Position numbers and translations under genes: made by a program. The notes beneath the pieces were generated by a model. That model was not told where the DNA came from. It saw only the letters and a program-made list of their open reading frames with translations, and searched no databases. 64,000 nt of DNA from Sphingomonas aliaeris. GTDB lineage: Bacteria > Pseudomonadota > Alphaproteobacteria > Sphingomonadales > Sphingomonadaceae. The stretch covers positions 1 to 64,000 of the forward strand of contig NZ_CP061037.1 of assembly GCF_016743815.1 (NCBI RefSeq), written 5' to 3'. The stretch's first letter is position 1; each line of letters begins with the position of its first letter. Below are positions 25,908-35,733 of the stretch, piece by piece.

Positions 25908-26521
25908 TGCGCGCGCCTCCGTTCCCGCCGGCGGAGATGCCGGACGACCTGCGCGCGTTCAACGACGAGATGGCCGGATACATCTCGGAGCATCTGAAGG
26001 GGTTCGTGTCGAAGCGGCGGGACGGAGCGCTAGTCGGGCCGTTCGCCCCCATGCTGCGCTTCCCCGCGTTCGGCCGCGCAGCCTGGACCTACACCAAGGC
26101 GCTGATCGACAATTCCAAGCTGCCGAAGCCCGCGCACGAAGTGGCGATCCTGGTGACGGGCGCTGCGTTCAACTCGCGCTACGAACTGTATGCGCACGAG
26201 CGGGTCGGTGAGGCCGCCGGACTGTCGCCGGAGAAGGTAGCGGCGATCGCTGCCGGCCAGCGCCCTGCCGACCTGACCGAGGAGGAAGCCGCCGCCTACG
26301 ATGTCGCGGCGGTGCTCGCCGGCCGGCGGCAACTTCCCGCCTCCACCTATGATCGCGCCGTACGGGCGTTCGGCGAGGAGCAGACCGCCGAGCTGATCTA
26401 TCTGGTCGGCGGTTACTGCCTCGTCTCGCTGCTGCTCAATGCCTACGACATGTCGGTGCCCGGTCGCGAGGAAGGCCTGCCCGACGATCCCCAGGAAGAA
26501 ACGGCGGGAGGGCGGCCATGA
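25907..26521 (+). CDS. Carboxymuconolactone decarboxylase (CMD) family protein
   Basis: 204 residues, all-helical CMD/AhpD-like fold. The core helix reads AHEVAILVTGAAFNSRYELYAHERVGEAAGLS with conserved Glu and His, but the CxxC of peroxidatic AhpD is absent, so an alkyl-hydroperoxidase role is unlikely. Genes of this type often accompany aromatic or redox operons with unknown substrates. Overlaps both neighbours (1 base upstream, 4 bases downstream). Confidence 0.85.
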   Translation: MRAPPFPPAEMPDDLRAFNDEMAGYISEHLKGFVSKRRDGALVGPFAPMLRFPAFGRAAWTYTKALIDNSKLPKPAHEVAILVTGAAFNSRYELYAHERVGEAAGLSPEKVAAIAAGQRPADLTEEEAAAYDVAAVLAGRRQLPASTYDRAVRAFGEEQTAELIYLVGGYCLVSLLLNAYDMSVPGREEGLPDDPQEETAGGRP

Positions 26522-26988
26522 ACGGCAAGCGAACGGCGGGTGCGGTCGCGGGTGCGCTAGTGGCGGGGCTCGGCCTCACCGCGATGATGATGGCGCAGGA
26601 GAAGAAGACGCGGAAGGCGTCCGAACTCACCGACCTCGGCCGAGCTTCCGCGCATCAGCTGGGTGTACATCATGTGCCCGCCGGCGAGCGCCCGCCAGAT
26701 GCGCAGGAGCAGGCGGTGGTGCAGGGCGGGCACCTGCTGCTGTCGGCACTGGCTGGCGTCGCCTATGCTGCGGCGACAGACGAGGACACCGGTGTCGTGC
26801 CGAGCGGCGTCGCCTTCGGACTTGCCTTCTACGGCTTGGCGCACTGGCTCACCGGCCCGCTTCTAGGCGTCAAGCAGCCAGAATGGCGCTCGGGCGGCAA
26901 GACGATCGGTATGCATACCGCAATCCACATCGCCTTCGGCCTTGCCACTGCGGCAGGCGCCAAGCTGGCATCAAGGACATCGGCATGA
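26518..26988 (+). CDS. Membrane protein, DUF1440-like, first of pair
   Basis: 156 residues. Hydrophobic segments occur near 6-27 (AGAVAGALVAGLGLTAMMMA), 73-88, 96-113 and 136-152, so four membrane passes are predicted. The layout (glycine-rich first helix, an acidic loop, the motif HWLTGPLLGVKQPEW) resembles YagU/DUF1440 inner-membrane proteins and the next gene. Function unknown. ATGA overlap with the next gene. Confidence 0.7.
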   Translation: MNGKRTAGAVAGALVAGLGLTAMMMAQEKKTRKASELTDLGRASAHQLGVHHVPAGERPPDAQEQAVVQGGHLLLSALAGVAYAAATDEDTGVVPSGVAFGLAFYGLAHWLTGPLLGVKQPEWRSGGKTIGMHTAIHIAFGLATAAGAKLASRTSA

Positions 26989-27500
26989 GCGACCTGTCCA
27001 CCCCCGCCCGGATCGCGCGTGGGGCCGTCGCCGGCTTGATCGCCGGTGCCGTCGCCTCGTTCGCGATGGATCGATTCCAGGCAGCCGCGTCGTCGCTGCT
27101 CCCGCCCGACGGTGGCGAGGATGAACCCGCGACGGAGAAGGCGGCGGACGCCATCGCCACGGCCACGATCGGGCACGAGGTGCCGGAGGCCGCCAAGCCG
27201 CTCGCCGGACAAAGCATCCACTACGCACTCGGGATCGGGCTCGGCCTTGCCTACGGCATCGCCGCCGAGTTCCGACCAGCCGTGACCGCCGGCTACGGAA
27301 CCGGCTTCGGGCTGGGCACCGCGACGTTGCTTGACGAAACGGCTGTTCCGGCAGTCGGGCTCGGTGATGCGCCGTGGAAGGCGCCGCTCTCGACCACGCT
27401 CTACGCCTACGCGTCCCACCTCGTCTTCGGCGGAACGACCGAGATCGTACGCCGGCAGGTCGCCGGCACCCTAACCCCATCATTGGAGACCGGCTCATGA
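26985..27500 (+). CDS. Membrane protein, DUF1440 (YagU-like), second of pair
   Basis: 171 residues, start at 26985 in an ATGA overlap. The pattern RGAVAGLIAGAVASFAMDRFQ, HYALGIGLGLAYGIAAE and LYAYASHLVFGGTTEIVRRQV is characteristic of DUF1440 proteins, with three or four membrane helices. E. coli YagU supports acid resistance, so a stress role is plausible. It is followed by a 4-base overlap with the PfpI gene. Confidence 0.78.
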   Translation: MSDLSTPARIARGAVAGLIAGAVASFAMDRFQAAASSLLPPDGGEDEPATEKAADAIATATIGHEVPEAAKPLAGQSIHYALGIGLGLAYGIAAEFRPAVTAGYGTGFGLGTATLLDETAVPAVGLGDAPWKAPLSTTLYAYASHLVFGGTTEIVRRQVAGTLTPSLETGS

Positions 27501-28066
27501 AGCTCGACGGAAAGAAGATCGCGATCCTGATCGCGCCTCGCGGCACGGAAGAGCCCGAGTTCGCCAAGCCCAAGGCGGCGGTGGAAGAGGCCGGCGGAAC
27601 GGTGACCGTCATCAGCCTCGGCACCGACGACGCGCAGTCGGTCAACAACGACCTCGATCCGGGCGCAACCTTCCAGGTCGACAAGGCGATCGGTGACGTC
27701 TCGGCGGCCGACTTCGACGCGCTCGTCATCCCCGGCGGCTCCGTCGGGGCAGACAAGCTGCGCGGATCCAAGGATGTTGTCGGGTTCGTCCGCGACTTCT
27801 TTACTGCGGGCAAGCCGGTCGCGGCGATCTGCCACGCACCGTGGGTGCTGATTGAGGCCGACGAGGTCGAGGGCCGCAAGCTCACTTCCTTCCCGACGCT
27901 GCAGACGGACATCCGCAATGCGGGTGGCACCTGGGTCGACGAGGAAGTCGTGGTCGACCAGGGTCTCGTCACCAGCCGGAACCCCGACGATCTTCCTGCC
28001 TTCTGTGCCAAGCTGGTCGAGGAGTTCTGCGAGGGCAAGCATGCCGGACAGGCGGCGAGCGCGTGA
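27497..28066 (+). CDS. DJ-1/PfpI family protein (stress protease or glyoxalase type)
   Basis: 189 residues, class I glutamine-amidotransferase-like fold. The nucleophile cysteine lies in VAAICHAPWVL (about residue 115), preceded by ALVIPGGSVGADKLR and followed by LTSFPTLQTDIRNAGGTWVDEEVV. It is typical of PfpI/YhbO proteins, which protect against carbonyl and oxidative stress. Start ATG in a 4-base overlap with the DUF1440 gene. Confidence 0.92.
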   Translation: MKLDGKKIAILIAPRGTEEPEFAKPKAAVEEAGGTVTVISLGTDDAQSVNNDLDPGATFQVDKAIGDVSAADFDALVIPGGSVGADKLRGSKDVVGFVRDFFTAGKPVAAICHAPWVLIEADEVEGRKLTSFPTLQTDIRNAGGTWVDEEVVVDQGLVTSRNPDDLPAFCAKLVEEFCEGKHAGQAASA

Positions 28067-28278
28067 CAGACCTCAAGCCGTTCGCCTGCACCATCCGCGT
28101 CTTCGATCCTGCCAGCGGCGAGACGGTCGCGACGTATATGCTGCCGGTCGACAGCCCCGACGAGGAACATGCCGCCGCGTCGACGCTCGCGAACGCGGCG
28201 TCGTTCACGCCCAAGACGGACGGCGATGTCGTTCGATCGGTGGCGTTCTGCTGCACGGCGGTCGAGCCGCGTCGCTGA
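28063..28278 (+). CDS. Small conserved-looking protein, unknown
   Basis: 71 residues from a GTG overlapping the PfpI stop (GTGA). The sequence begins MTDLKPFACTIRVFDPASGETVATYMLPVDSP and has no signal peptide or membrane segment. Three cysteines (ACT, FCC) are present. The tight overlap argues that it is a real part of the operon. Family not recognised. Confidence 0.6.
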   Translation: MTDLKPFACTIRVFDPASGETVATYMLPVDSPDEEHAAASTLANAASFTPKTDGDVVRSVAFCCTAVEPRR

Positions 28279-28308
28279 TCCCGATCTGATTATCGCCAGG
28301 AGCAATCC

Positions 28309-29517
28309 ATGAAAGCCGTCGTCTTCCACGCCATCGGTGACATCCGCATCGACGATGTGCCCGAACCCGTCATCGAACAGCCGAAGGACGCCATCGTGCG
28401 TCTGACCGCGTCGGCGATCTGCGGTACCGACCTCCACTTCGTTCGCGGCACTTTCAGCGGCATGAAGAAGGGGCAGATCCTGGGGCACGAGGGCGTCGGC
28501 GTGGTCGAGGCGGTCGGATCCGAGGTGCGCGACATCAAGGTCGGGCAGCGGGTCATCATCCCGTCCACCATCGGCTGCGGCGAATGCCAGTTCTGCAAGA
28601 AGGGCTTTTTCGCCCAGTGCGACGTCGCCAATCCGCTCGGCAAGCGTGCGGGCACCGCCTTTTACGGCGGACCGGAAGGGGGCGGTGGCTACAAGGGCCT
28701 GCAGGCTGAGAAGGCCCGTTGCGCCTGGGCCGATGTCAACCTCGTACCGATCCTGGACGTGATCAGCGACGATCAGGCGATCCTGATGAGCGACATTCTA
28801 CCGACCGCATGGTTCGGTGCGGACCTCGCGGAAATCGAGGACGGTGACCATGTTCTCGTCTTCGGCTGCGGCCCCGTGGGCCTGCTTACGATCGCGTCCG
28901 CCAAGCTAATGGGCGGACGCGTGATCGCGGTCGACCGGCTGTCCGATCGCCTCGCCAAGGCACGCGCACTGGGTGCCGAGACGATCAACTTTGATGAGGT
29001 AGACGTCCCCGACGCCGTGCTGAAGCTGACGAACGCCGACGGCGCGAGGCGGGTGATCGATGCCGTCGGGGTCGATGCGCAACACGCTCATGCCGGACCG
29101 AGCGAGCCGGGTCTGCTCGGCAAGGCCAAGGAATTGGTCGAGCAATATGCGATCGAGCCGGCCGCGCGGAAGTTCGCGTCCGTATTTCAGGCCGGCGACA
29201 ATCCCAGCCAAGTGCTCGACTGGGCGGTGGAGTGCGTCGCCAAGGCGGGCACGATCGCGATCATCGGCGTATATCCGCCGACCGACCGCGTGTTCCCGAT
29301 TGGCATGGCGATGAACAAGAACGTCACGCTCAGGATGGGGAACGCCAACCATCGGCGTTACTACGACGTGCTCCTCGACCACGTCGCGAGCGGTCGGCTC
29401 GATCCCGTCGCGATCCTGAGCCAGACCGAGCCGATGACCGGCGCGATCGACGCCTACAAGGCGTTCGACGAGCGCCAGCCCGGCTGGCTGAAGGTCGAGC
29501 TCGAACCTACCAGCTGA
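28309..29517 (+). CDS. Zinc-dependent alcohol/formaldehyde dehydrogenase-like
   Basis: 402 residues, medium-chain dehydrogenase of the glutathione-independent formaldehyde dehydrogenase/threonine dehydrogenase-like branch. Catalytic zinc motifs AICGTDLH and LGHEGVGVVE, structural cysteines in CGECQFCKKGFFAQC, and nucleotide site FGCGPVGLLTI. RBS CAGGAG precedes the ATG. The insert after DAVGVDAQHAHAG is usual for this subgroup. Aldehyde or formaldehyde oxidation is probable. Confidence 0.9.
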   Translation: MKAVVFHAIGDIRIDDVPEPVIEQPKDAIVRLTASAICGTDLHFVRGTFSGMKKGQILGHEGVGVVEAVGSEVRDIKVGQRVIIPSTIGCGECQFCKKGFFAQCDVANPLGKRAGTAFYGGPEGGGGYKGLQAEKARCAWADVNLVPILDVISDDQAILMSDILPTAWFGADLAEIEDGDHVLVFGCGPVGLLTIASAKLMGGRVIAVDRLSDRLAKARALGAETINFDEVDVPDAVLKLTNADGARRVIDAVGVDAQHAHAGPSEPGLLGKAKELVEQYAIEPAARKFASVFQAGDNPSQVLDWAVECVAKAGTIAIIGVYPPTDRVFPIGMAMNKNVTLRMGNANHRRYYDVLLDHVASGRLDPVAILSQTEPMTGAIDAYKAFDERQPGWLKVELEPTS

Positions 29518-29561
29518 CCGGCATTGTCCATTACATACCGCTTGCCCCCCGGAGACCAAGC

Positions 29562-30647
29562 ATGACCTATCTGCGCTACAGCGACGACATCGAGACCCCT
29601 GAGGAGAACGAGCAGGAGTCGATCGACGGCATCATCAAGGGTATGACCCAGGAGAGCCGGACCGTCGAAAAACGCGAAGGCCATGCGGTCCGCGCCAGCC
29701 ATGCCAAGAGCACCGCCTGTGTCATCGGCGAGTTGACGGTCGCCGATGACCTGCCGCGCGAACTGGCTCAGGGGCTGTTCGCGCAGGCCGGCACCTTCCA
29801 GGTCGCCGTCCGCTTCGCGCAGGGTCCCGGCGAGAACCTTGGCGACCGCGTGTCCACTCATCGCGGCATGGCGATCAAGGTGTTCGGGGTCGAGGGCGAG
29901 AAGCTGCCCGGCCACGATGCGCCGACGCAGGACTTCGTCTTTGCCAGTGGCCCGACCTTCCCGGGAGGCACCCCGGCGGGCTTCCTAAGCCAGGCCAAGA
30001 AGATCGGCCTGACGACGCCGATGCCCGAAGGCGTGAAGAGCGCCGCTTCCTCGATCGCGCGCAACATCAACAAGGTGCTCAACGCAGTCGCTGGCGGTCC
30101 CAGCCCGACGCTCGACTTTTACGGCCATCCCTACAGTTACCCGCTCGATGACTATTATTTCAGCCAATGCCCGGTCCGCTACGGCGACTATGTCGCAAAG
30201 CTGGGGGCCTTCCCGGTCGCGCCAGAACAGCTCGCGCTCGACGATTGGCAGCTCAATCCGCACGAGGACGAGGACGGCTTCCGGCACGCTGCGATCGCCT
30301 ATTTCGACGAGCATGACGCGGTCTTTGAACTGCGTGCCCAACTTTGGGCTAATGCCGAGACACAGCCGATTGAGGACACTTCCGTAGAGTGGCCAGCGCA
30401 GGACAGCGAGTATCGCACCGTCGCTACCATCCGCCTGCCGCGGCAAGCGGCCTATGGCGCGGAGCGGGTGCGCTACTTCGACGAGGTGATGACCTTCCGG
30501 CCAGCACACAGCCTCGCCGCGCACCGTCCGCTCGGCGGCGTGATGCGTGCCCGTCTGCAGGTATATCGGGCGCTGAGCGCGTTTCGCCATCGTGAAAACG
30601 GCATCGACGAGCAGAATACGGCTATAATCGATCAGATACCCGCGTAA
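29562..30647 (+). CDS. Catalase-family heme protein, copy 2
   Basis: 361 residues, same family as the gene at 23695. The shared framework includes DDLPRELAQGLFAQAGTF, STHRGMAIKVFGVEGEKLPG, TQDFVFASG and VRYGDYVAKL. The distal region reads VRASHAKSTACVIGEL, keeping the histidine. The heme-side helix VYRALSAFRHRENG differs from copy 1. Start ATG at 29562 follows GGAGACC. The two copies differ widely, so duplication is old and roles may have diverged. Confidence 0.8.
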   Translation: MTYLRYSDDIETPEENEQESIDGIIKGMTQESRTVEKREGHAVRASHAKSTACVIGELTVADDLPRELAQGLFAQAGTFQVAVRFAQGPGENLGDRVSTHRGMAIKVFGVEGEKLPGHDAPTQDFVFASGPTFPGGTPAGFLSQAKKIGLTTPMPEGVKSAASSIARNINKVLNAVAGGPSPTLDFYGHPYSYPLDDYYFSQCPVRYGDYVAKLGAFPVAPEQLALDDWQLNPHEDEDGFRHAAIAYFDEHDAVFELRAQLWANAETQPIEDTSVEWPAQDSEYRTVATIRLPRQAAYGAERVRYFDEVMTFRPAHSLAAHRPLGGVMRARLQVYRALSAFRHRENGIDEQNTAIIDQIPA

Positions 30648-30704
30648 TTGCCTTTCAGAGCGGAATAGCCGCGCTTGGCGAAAACGAACGAACAATTGAG
30701 GACC

Positions 30705-33178
30705 ATGATTTCCGACGCTTTCCGTGACCCTTCCTCGCTACCAGCCGAGCTCCGCTTCCTTGCTGGCGGGGGCGAAGCGACGCGCCTGATCGTGGAGCGT
30801 GATTGGTCTTCCCACCCGCTAGGACAGCCGGCAACCTGGCCGGACATCCTAAAATCAAATCTGAGCACCATTCTGAACTCGCCTGAGTCCATGATCCTGG
30901 CGTGGGGCACCAACGAGCTCACCTTTTTTTCAACGAGACGTACTTCCCACTGCTTGGACCCCGCCTGTCTTGGGCGATGGGTGCCCCGTTCCATGTCGTC
31001 TGGGCGGACGCCTGGGCGCAGGCGAAGCCGATCATCGACGACGCCTTCGCTGGTCGCAGCCAGCGCTTCACCGACCTGCCCTGGACGCTCGACACGGACC
31101 GAGGTCAGGCGGACACCTGGTTCACTTTCTCCTATTCGCGCGTTCTGGACGCGCGCGGAGAGGTTGCGGGGCTGTTCATCCTGACGAACGAGACGACCGA
31201 GCGCGTTCTGGCGGATGCGGCTCTGCGGGGCAGCGAGGAACGCCTGCGCCTGGTCGTCGAAGGCGCGCGCGACCACGTCATCTTCACGACCGATGCCGGC
31301 GGCGTCATCAACACCTGGTCCGCCGGTGCCGAGGCGGTCCTGGGGTGGACCGCGGAAGACGCCATCGGCCAGCCCGCCTCGATGATCTTCACCGACGAGG
31401 ACCGTGCCGATCGTGCGGACATCCGCGAGATCGCCAATGCGGCGCGACAAGGGTGCGCCGACGACGAGCGCTGGCATCTGAGAAAGGACGGGACGCGTGT
31501 ATTCCTGAACGGGTCGGTCCACCCCCTTCCCATCGACGCGCAGGGACAGGAACGCGGTTTCATCAAGATCGCCCGTAACGAAACCGCCCGCTGGCAGGCG
31601 CAGAAGGATCTCGAGCGCCTGAACGCCAACCTCGAACAGCAGGTGACTGAACGGACCGCGGACCGTAATCGCCTATGGCAACTCAGTTCCGATCTCATGC
31701 TCATCGCCGGCTTCGACGGCAGTATCCAAGCGGTGAACCCGGCCTGGACGCGGATACTGGGATGGTCGGAAAGCGAGCTTGTCGGTCGCCCCCTCTTCTC
31801 CTTGATCCATCCGGACGACCTTCACCACACTGTCTCTGGTGCAGCTGGCATCGCGTCCGGCGTGGCCTACGCGCGGTTCGAGAACCGTTATCGACACAAG
31901 GACGGCAGCTACCGAGACATCGTCTGGAACGCGGGCCCTGGCGACGGCCAGATCATCGCGGTCGGACGCGACGCGACCGAGGAGAAGGCTGCCGCTGAGG
32001 CGCTCGTCGCGACCGAAGCGCAGCTGCGCCAGGCGCAGAAGATGGAAGCCGTGGGCCAATTGACCGGTGGGCTTGCGCACGACTTCAACAATCTCCTCAC
32101 CGGCGTGATGGGCAACCTCGAACTGCTCCAGATGCGGCTCACCCGCGGCAAGCTCGACGACGCCGAGCGCTTCATTGTCGCGGCACAGGGGGCTGGCCGG
32201 CGCGCCGCCGCATTGACGCAGCGCCTTCTCGCTTTCTCCAGGCGGCAGACCCTCGATCCTCGCCCGACGGATGTAAACAGGCTGATCCTCGGCATGGAGG
32301 ATCTTCTCCGTCGCACGGTCGGTCCGCTGACCGACGTGGAGACGGTGGGCGCCGCGGGACTTTGGCCTGCAATGATCGACGGGACGCAGCTGGAAAGCGC
32401 GATCCTCAATTTGTGCATCAACGCGCGAGACGCGATGCCGAATGGCGGACGGATCACGATCGAGACGGCAAACAAGTGGCTGGACCAGCGGGCGGCGCGC
32501 GAGCGCGATCTGCCGCCGGGACAGTATCTCTCCATCTGCGTGTCGGACACAGGGACCGGCATGAGCGCGGAGACGATCGACCGGGCGTTCGAACCGTTCT
32601 ACACGACCAAGGCGATCGGGCAGGGCACAGGTCTTGGCCTTTCGATGATCTACGGCTTCGCTCGCCAGTCGCATGGGCAGGTACGAATCTATTCCGAGAT
32701 CGATCAAGGCACGACGATCTGCATCTATCTGCCCCGTTACGCGGGCGATGCCCTGTTGCTGGAAGAAGAGGAGGCGATTGCCAGCGCCGCCGCCGCTGCG
32801 GGCGAGACGATCCTCGTGGTCGATGACGAAGCCACTATCCGCCACCTCATCGACGAAGTGCTCGACGAGCAGGGCTACACCGTGATCGGTGCGGCGGACG
32901 GCGCTGCCGGGCTCAAGGTGCTGCAGTCGGGGGCGAAGATCGAGTTGCTGATCACCGACGTTGGCCTTCCCAATGGGATGAACGGCCGGCAGGTCGCGGA
33001 TGCGGCACGCGCTTTGCGACCCGGGCTCAAGGTCCTCTTCATCACCGGCTATGCAGAGAACGCAGCGGTTGGTAATGGCCATCTCGAGCCGGGCATGGAA
33101 TTGCTGACCAAGCCGTTTACGATCCAGGCGCTGACGTCGAAGGTCTCGGATATGATGCGTAGTGGAACGGCTGGGTAG
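30705..33178 (+). CDS. PAS hybrid histidine kinase with receiver, frameshifted near N-terminus
   Basis: 824 residues after repair. The N-terminal sensor module (ERDWSSHPLGQPATWP, LTFFFNETYFPLLG) is split by the loss of one T at 30924-30930 (seven T where eight are needed). Two PAS domains (about 180-300 and 320-435) follow, then HisKA with LAHDFNN, N-box NLCINARDAM, G-boxes DTGTGM and [10 protein letters not shown], and a receiver (VVDDEATI, acceptor TDVGLPNGMNG, KPF). Start ATG 30705 has TTGAGGACC before it. As sequenced, the short N-terminal ORF ends at 31184 and the kinase frame lacks its natural start. Confidence 0.87.
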
Positions 33179-33322
33179 GCCCGCTCGCGAAACATGCAGG
33201 ATGCCGATCCAGCGACGTTCGGAAGGCGTTGCTCGCAGGTCGAACGGCGTCGGAACGCAGGCTTTGGTCGCAGACAAGGGGTTGGCCATAGCTGCGGATG
33301 GCCGGAGGTTCGGCCGCCGCCT

Positions 33323-33886
33323 TTAGCGGGTCGCATTCACGTAGCGGACGATCAAAGCTCGTCCGTCCGGGCTATGGTCCTGACCCTCTATGCGATCGGC
33401 CACCCGCCTCCCCGGCTTGACGAAGATATTGGCATCGCAGCGGCTTTCCGCCGGGCTATAGCCATTCTGATACGCCAGCGTCGCTCCCCCGCGCTGAGTT
33501 GGCCGCGCCGCAACCGCGACGATCCGGATCGTGCCATGCGCGCCAAGCAGCGCGGCGTAGGAGGGCACATCGACGGACAAGGTCCGGATCACGAGCGGGC
33601 GGCGGTCGATCGTAAGCCGGGATTGCGCGAGCACGCGGCCGGCGAATGCATGTGCCTCGGCGGGGCTGATCTGCTTATCGCCATTGCGGTCGAGCGCGCG
33701 GATAAGCCGGCCGGCGACCTGCGGTCCAGCGGTCAACTCCAGCTCTAACCCGACCTTACCCGGCGATAAGGTCAGATAGGCGTTCTGCACGACCTCGTGC
33801 ACCGGGTGGGCAGAGACCGCACCAGTCACCATTGCCGCTGTCAGCGCCAGCGTCGTTCGGAGCGCCTTCAACGTAGCTTCGTCCAT
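33323..33886 (-). CDS. Secreted EF-hand-motif protein
   Basis: 187 residues with a signal peptide (TLALTAAMVTGAVSAHP). A single EF-hand loop, DRNGDKQISPAE, lies near residue 68, so calcium binding is plausible. The remainder has beta-strand-like character and no recognised family. It is translated from an ATG overlapping the last 19 bases of the DUF3500 gene, so the two form an operon, possibly with joined roles outside the cytoplasm. Confidence 0.75.
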   Translation of the reverse strand: MDEATLKALRTTLALTAAMVTGAVSAHPVHEVVQNAYLTLSPGKVGLELELTAGPQVAGRLIRALDRNGDKQISPAEAHAFAGRVLAQSRLTIDRRPLVIRTLSVDVPSYAALLGAHGTIRIVAVAARPTQRGGATLAYQNGYSPAESRCDANIFVKPGRRVADRIEGQDHSPDGRALIVRYVNATR

Positions 33887-34938
33887 GCCGAGCCATATTC
33901 ATTTGTCGGATCGCGGAACATGTTGTGCGCGTGATTGGTGGCGTCGCCGTCCATGTCCTGCGGCGAGAATTCGATCAGCACGCGCGGACCTGTGATGCGG
34001 TAGTAGGCAGCACCGAGCGGCGATGTCGCTCCCCACCAACCGAAATAGGTCTGGTCCAGCGTCGCGCGTATTGCAGCCACCTGCGGAGCCAGATCGTCCG
34101 CGTTGAGGAAGTCGAGCCGCGCTTCGATCAGCCGAAGGAATTGCTGCTTCTGCACCGGGGTCATCGCACTGCCCGGCAGGCCTTCGGGCTGGAGTACCTG
34201 GCCATCATGACCAGGACCAAGCACGAGATCGATTTTCTGCGTTGAGCGGACTGCCAATTTTCTCTGACCGGGCGTCAATGCCCGCATCAGCGCCTGCGCC
34301 TGGAGGACCTCGTTCTCGACAATGTAGATGCGCCTGCCGTTGCGGATGAACTTCAGCGGTTCGCCGCCGGTGAGGCTAGGCGACAACGTGACGTGCGGCC
34401 CCGCCACGGTAGCGTTGATCGCCAGGTGATGTCCTCCGAACTGGAGCGTCCAGACACGGTCGAGCGACGGCATGCCAACCATGCTGACGAAGTAGCGATC
34501 TGCTCCGAACATCGCGGGCTCTTTGCGAGCAAGGATGTCGTCGGCTTGCATCTGCTCGATGACCATCTCCATGCCTTGCGGACTCAGCACCGCCCGCAGC
34601 AGCGCAGTCAGGCGGCCGCGCTGGAGCGCCGTCAACTTGCCCCAGGGCACGCCCGCACGTGGCACGAAGCCAGTTGGAAAGTTGGACCATTTCACCCGCT
34701 GCGCCCCATCTGAAAACGGAAACAGCACGGCCTTTCGCTGCGACGCATCGAGGCTGCTCAGAAATTCCTGCGCTGCCGTGACGATGCGGCGCGATTGATC
34801 GTCAGGCGCTTCCGAGTGGATCAACGATCCCGGCGCGCCGTCACCGACGGGTGTGGAAACGGGCGGACCGCCTCTGCCGCAGGCAGAAAGCATGGCAAAT
34901 GCGGTAATAAAGGGAAAGAACTGACGACGCTTCATCAT
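33868..34938 (-). CDS. DUF3500 lipoprotein
   Basis: 356 residues beginning MMKRRQFFPFITAF, then lipobox MLSACG, predicting an exported lipoprotein. The body contains FPFSDGAQRVKWSNFP, MVGMPSLDRVWTLQFGGHHLAIN and YFGWWGA, the family hallmarks of DUF3500. Function unknown, with possible links to degradation enzymes. Start chosen at 34938 because AGGA lies 8 bases upstream; the next codon is also ATG. Sits upstream of the EF-hand gene. Confidence 0.85.
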   Translation of the reverse strand: MMKRRQFFPFITAFAMLSACGRGGPPVSTPVGDGAPGSLIHSEAPDDQSRRIVTAAQEFLSSLDASQRKAVLFPFSDGAQRVKWSNFPTGFVPRAGVPWGKLTALQRGRLTALLRAVLSPQGMEMVIEQMQADDILARKEPAMFGADRYFVSMVGMPSLDRVWTLQFGGHHLAINATVAGPHVTLSPSLTGGEPLKFIRNGRRIYIVENEVLQAQALMRALTPGQRKLAVRSTQKIDLVLGPGHDGQVLQPEGLPGSAMTPVQKQQFLRLIEARLDFLNADDLAPQVAAIRATLDQTYFGWWGATSPLGAAYYRITGPRVLIEFSPQDMDGDATNHAHNMFRDPTNEYGSAWTKLR

Positions 34939-35043
34939 CAGACTTTTCCTGACGGATGCGCTGACCGCAAGCCGTGTTATCAGAACCGGTCCAATCATTT
35001 AGCGCAACTCGCAGATATGCGGACGCCGTCTCGCGGCTGGTCG

Positions 35044-35058
35044 GACCCAGAAGCGGTC
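35044..35058. repeat. Dispersed 15-bp repeat, copy 2
   Basis: Identical over 15 bases to 9589-9603, in the intergenic gap between the DUF3500 and thioesterase genes. Nothing else is recognised in this 230-base gap. Confidence 0.45.
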
Positions 35059-35171
35059 ATTCGACACTGGCAGACCGCCTCCCGCTTTCTGCCGTTCGTT
35101 TACCTCGGATAGCGGGCCAGTCACGCCGATCCTAGGTGGCTGGGTGTCGCTTCTGTAGGGAAACTGAGCGT

Positions 35172-35606
35172 TCAATCTTCAACGTGATCAACCGCGATCA
35201 GCGTTGCACTTAGCAACGCGATCAGCCTCTGGTTCTCACCCGATAGTGCGTAAACCTTCGATTGCGCGACGGTCAGTGTCCGGCCCGCTTTAATGACCTC
35301 GCCGGTGGCAACCAGTCTGTCGCCAACGGCGGGTGCAAGCAGATTGATCTTAAACTCGGTCGTCAGAACGGTGCGCCCCTCGGGCATCAGCGTCTGAGCG
35401 GCGTATCCAGCGGCGGTGTCCGCGATCGCGCTCACAGCGCCAGCATGGACGTAACCGTGCTGCTGCCTGTTCGAGGGACCGGGCCGGAGTTCGATGGTGA
35501 CGCTGCCCGGCCGCACGTCGGTCAACGTGGCGCCGATTGCGCGGAGCATGCCCTGCTTATCGAAGCTCGTGCGCACCCGTTCGGCTGAGGTCGTCTGCAA
35601 CGTCAT
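35172..35606 (-). CDS. PaaI-like hotdog-fold thioesterase
   Basis: 144 residues. The hotdog core has QQHGYVHAGAVSAIADTAAGYAA, whose HGG-like turn and following Asp form the catalytic site of PaaI thioesterases, then TEFKINLLAPAVGD. It hydrolyses acyl-CoA thioesters, often aromatic ones. Monocistronic as far as visible. Confidence 0.9.
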   Translation of the reverse strand: MTLQTTSAERVRTSFDKQGMLRAIGATLTDVRPGSVTIELRPGPSNRQQHGYVHAGAVSAIADTAAGYAAQTLMPEGRTVLTTEFKINLLAPAVGDRLVATGEVIKAGRTLTVAQSKVYALSGENQRLIALLSATLIAVDHVED

Positions 35607-35733
35607 GCAGGTAGACTGACAGCAAGAGTGAATGTCTGCAAATGGGCGAGAGCAGCCACCCTACCCGCCTGCCACGACGACCCAGTTCCGGCCATCCGCG
35701 GCTGACTTACGCCTCCCCCATTCAGCCCTTCGT

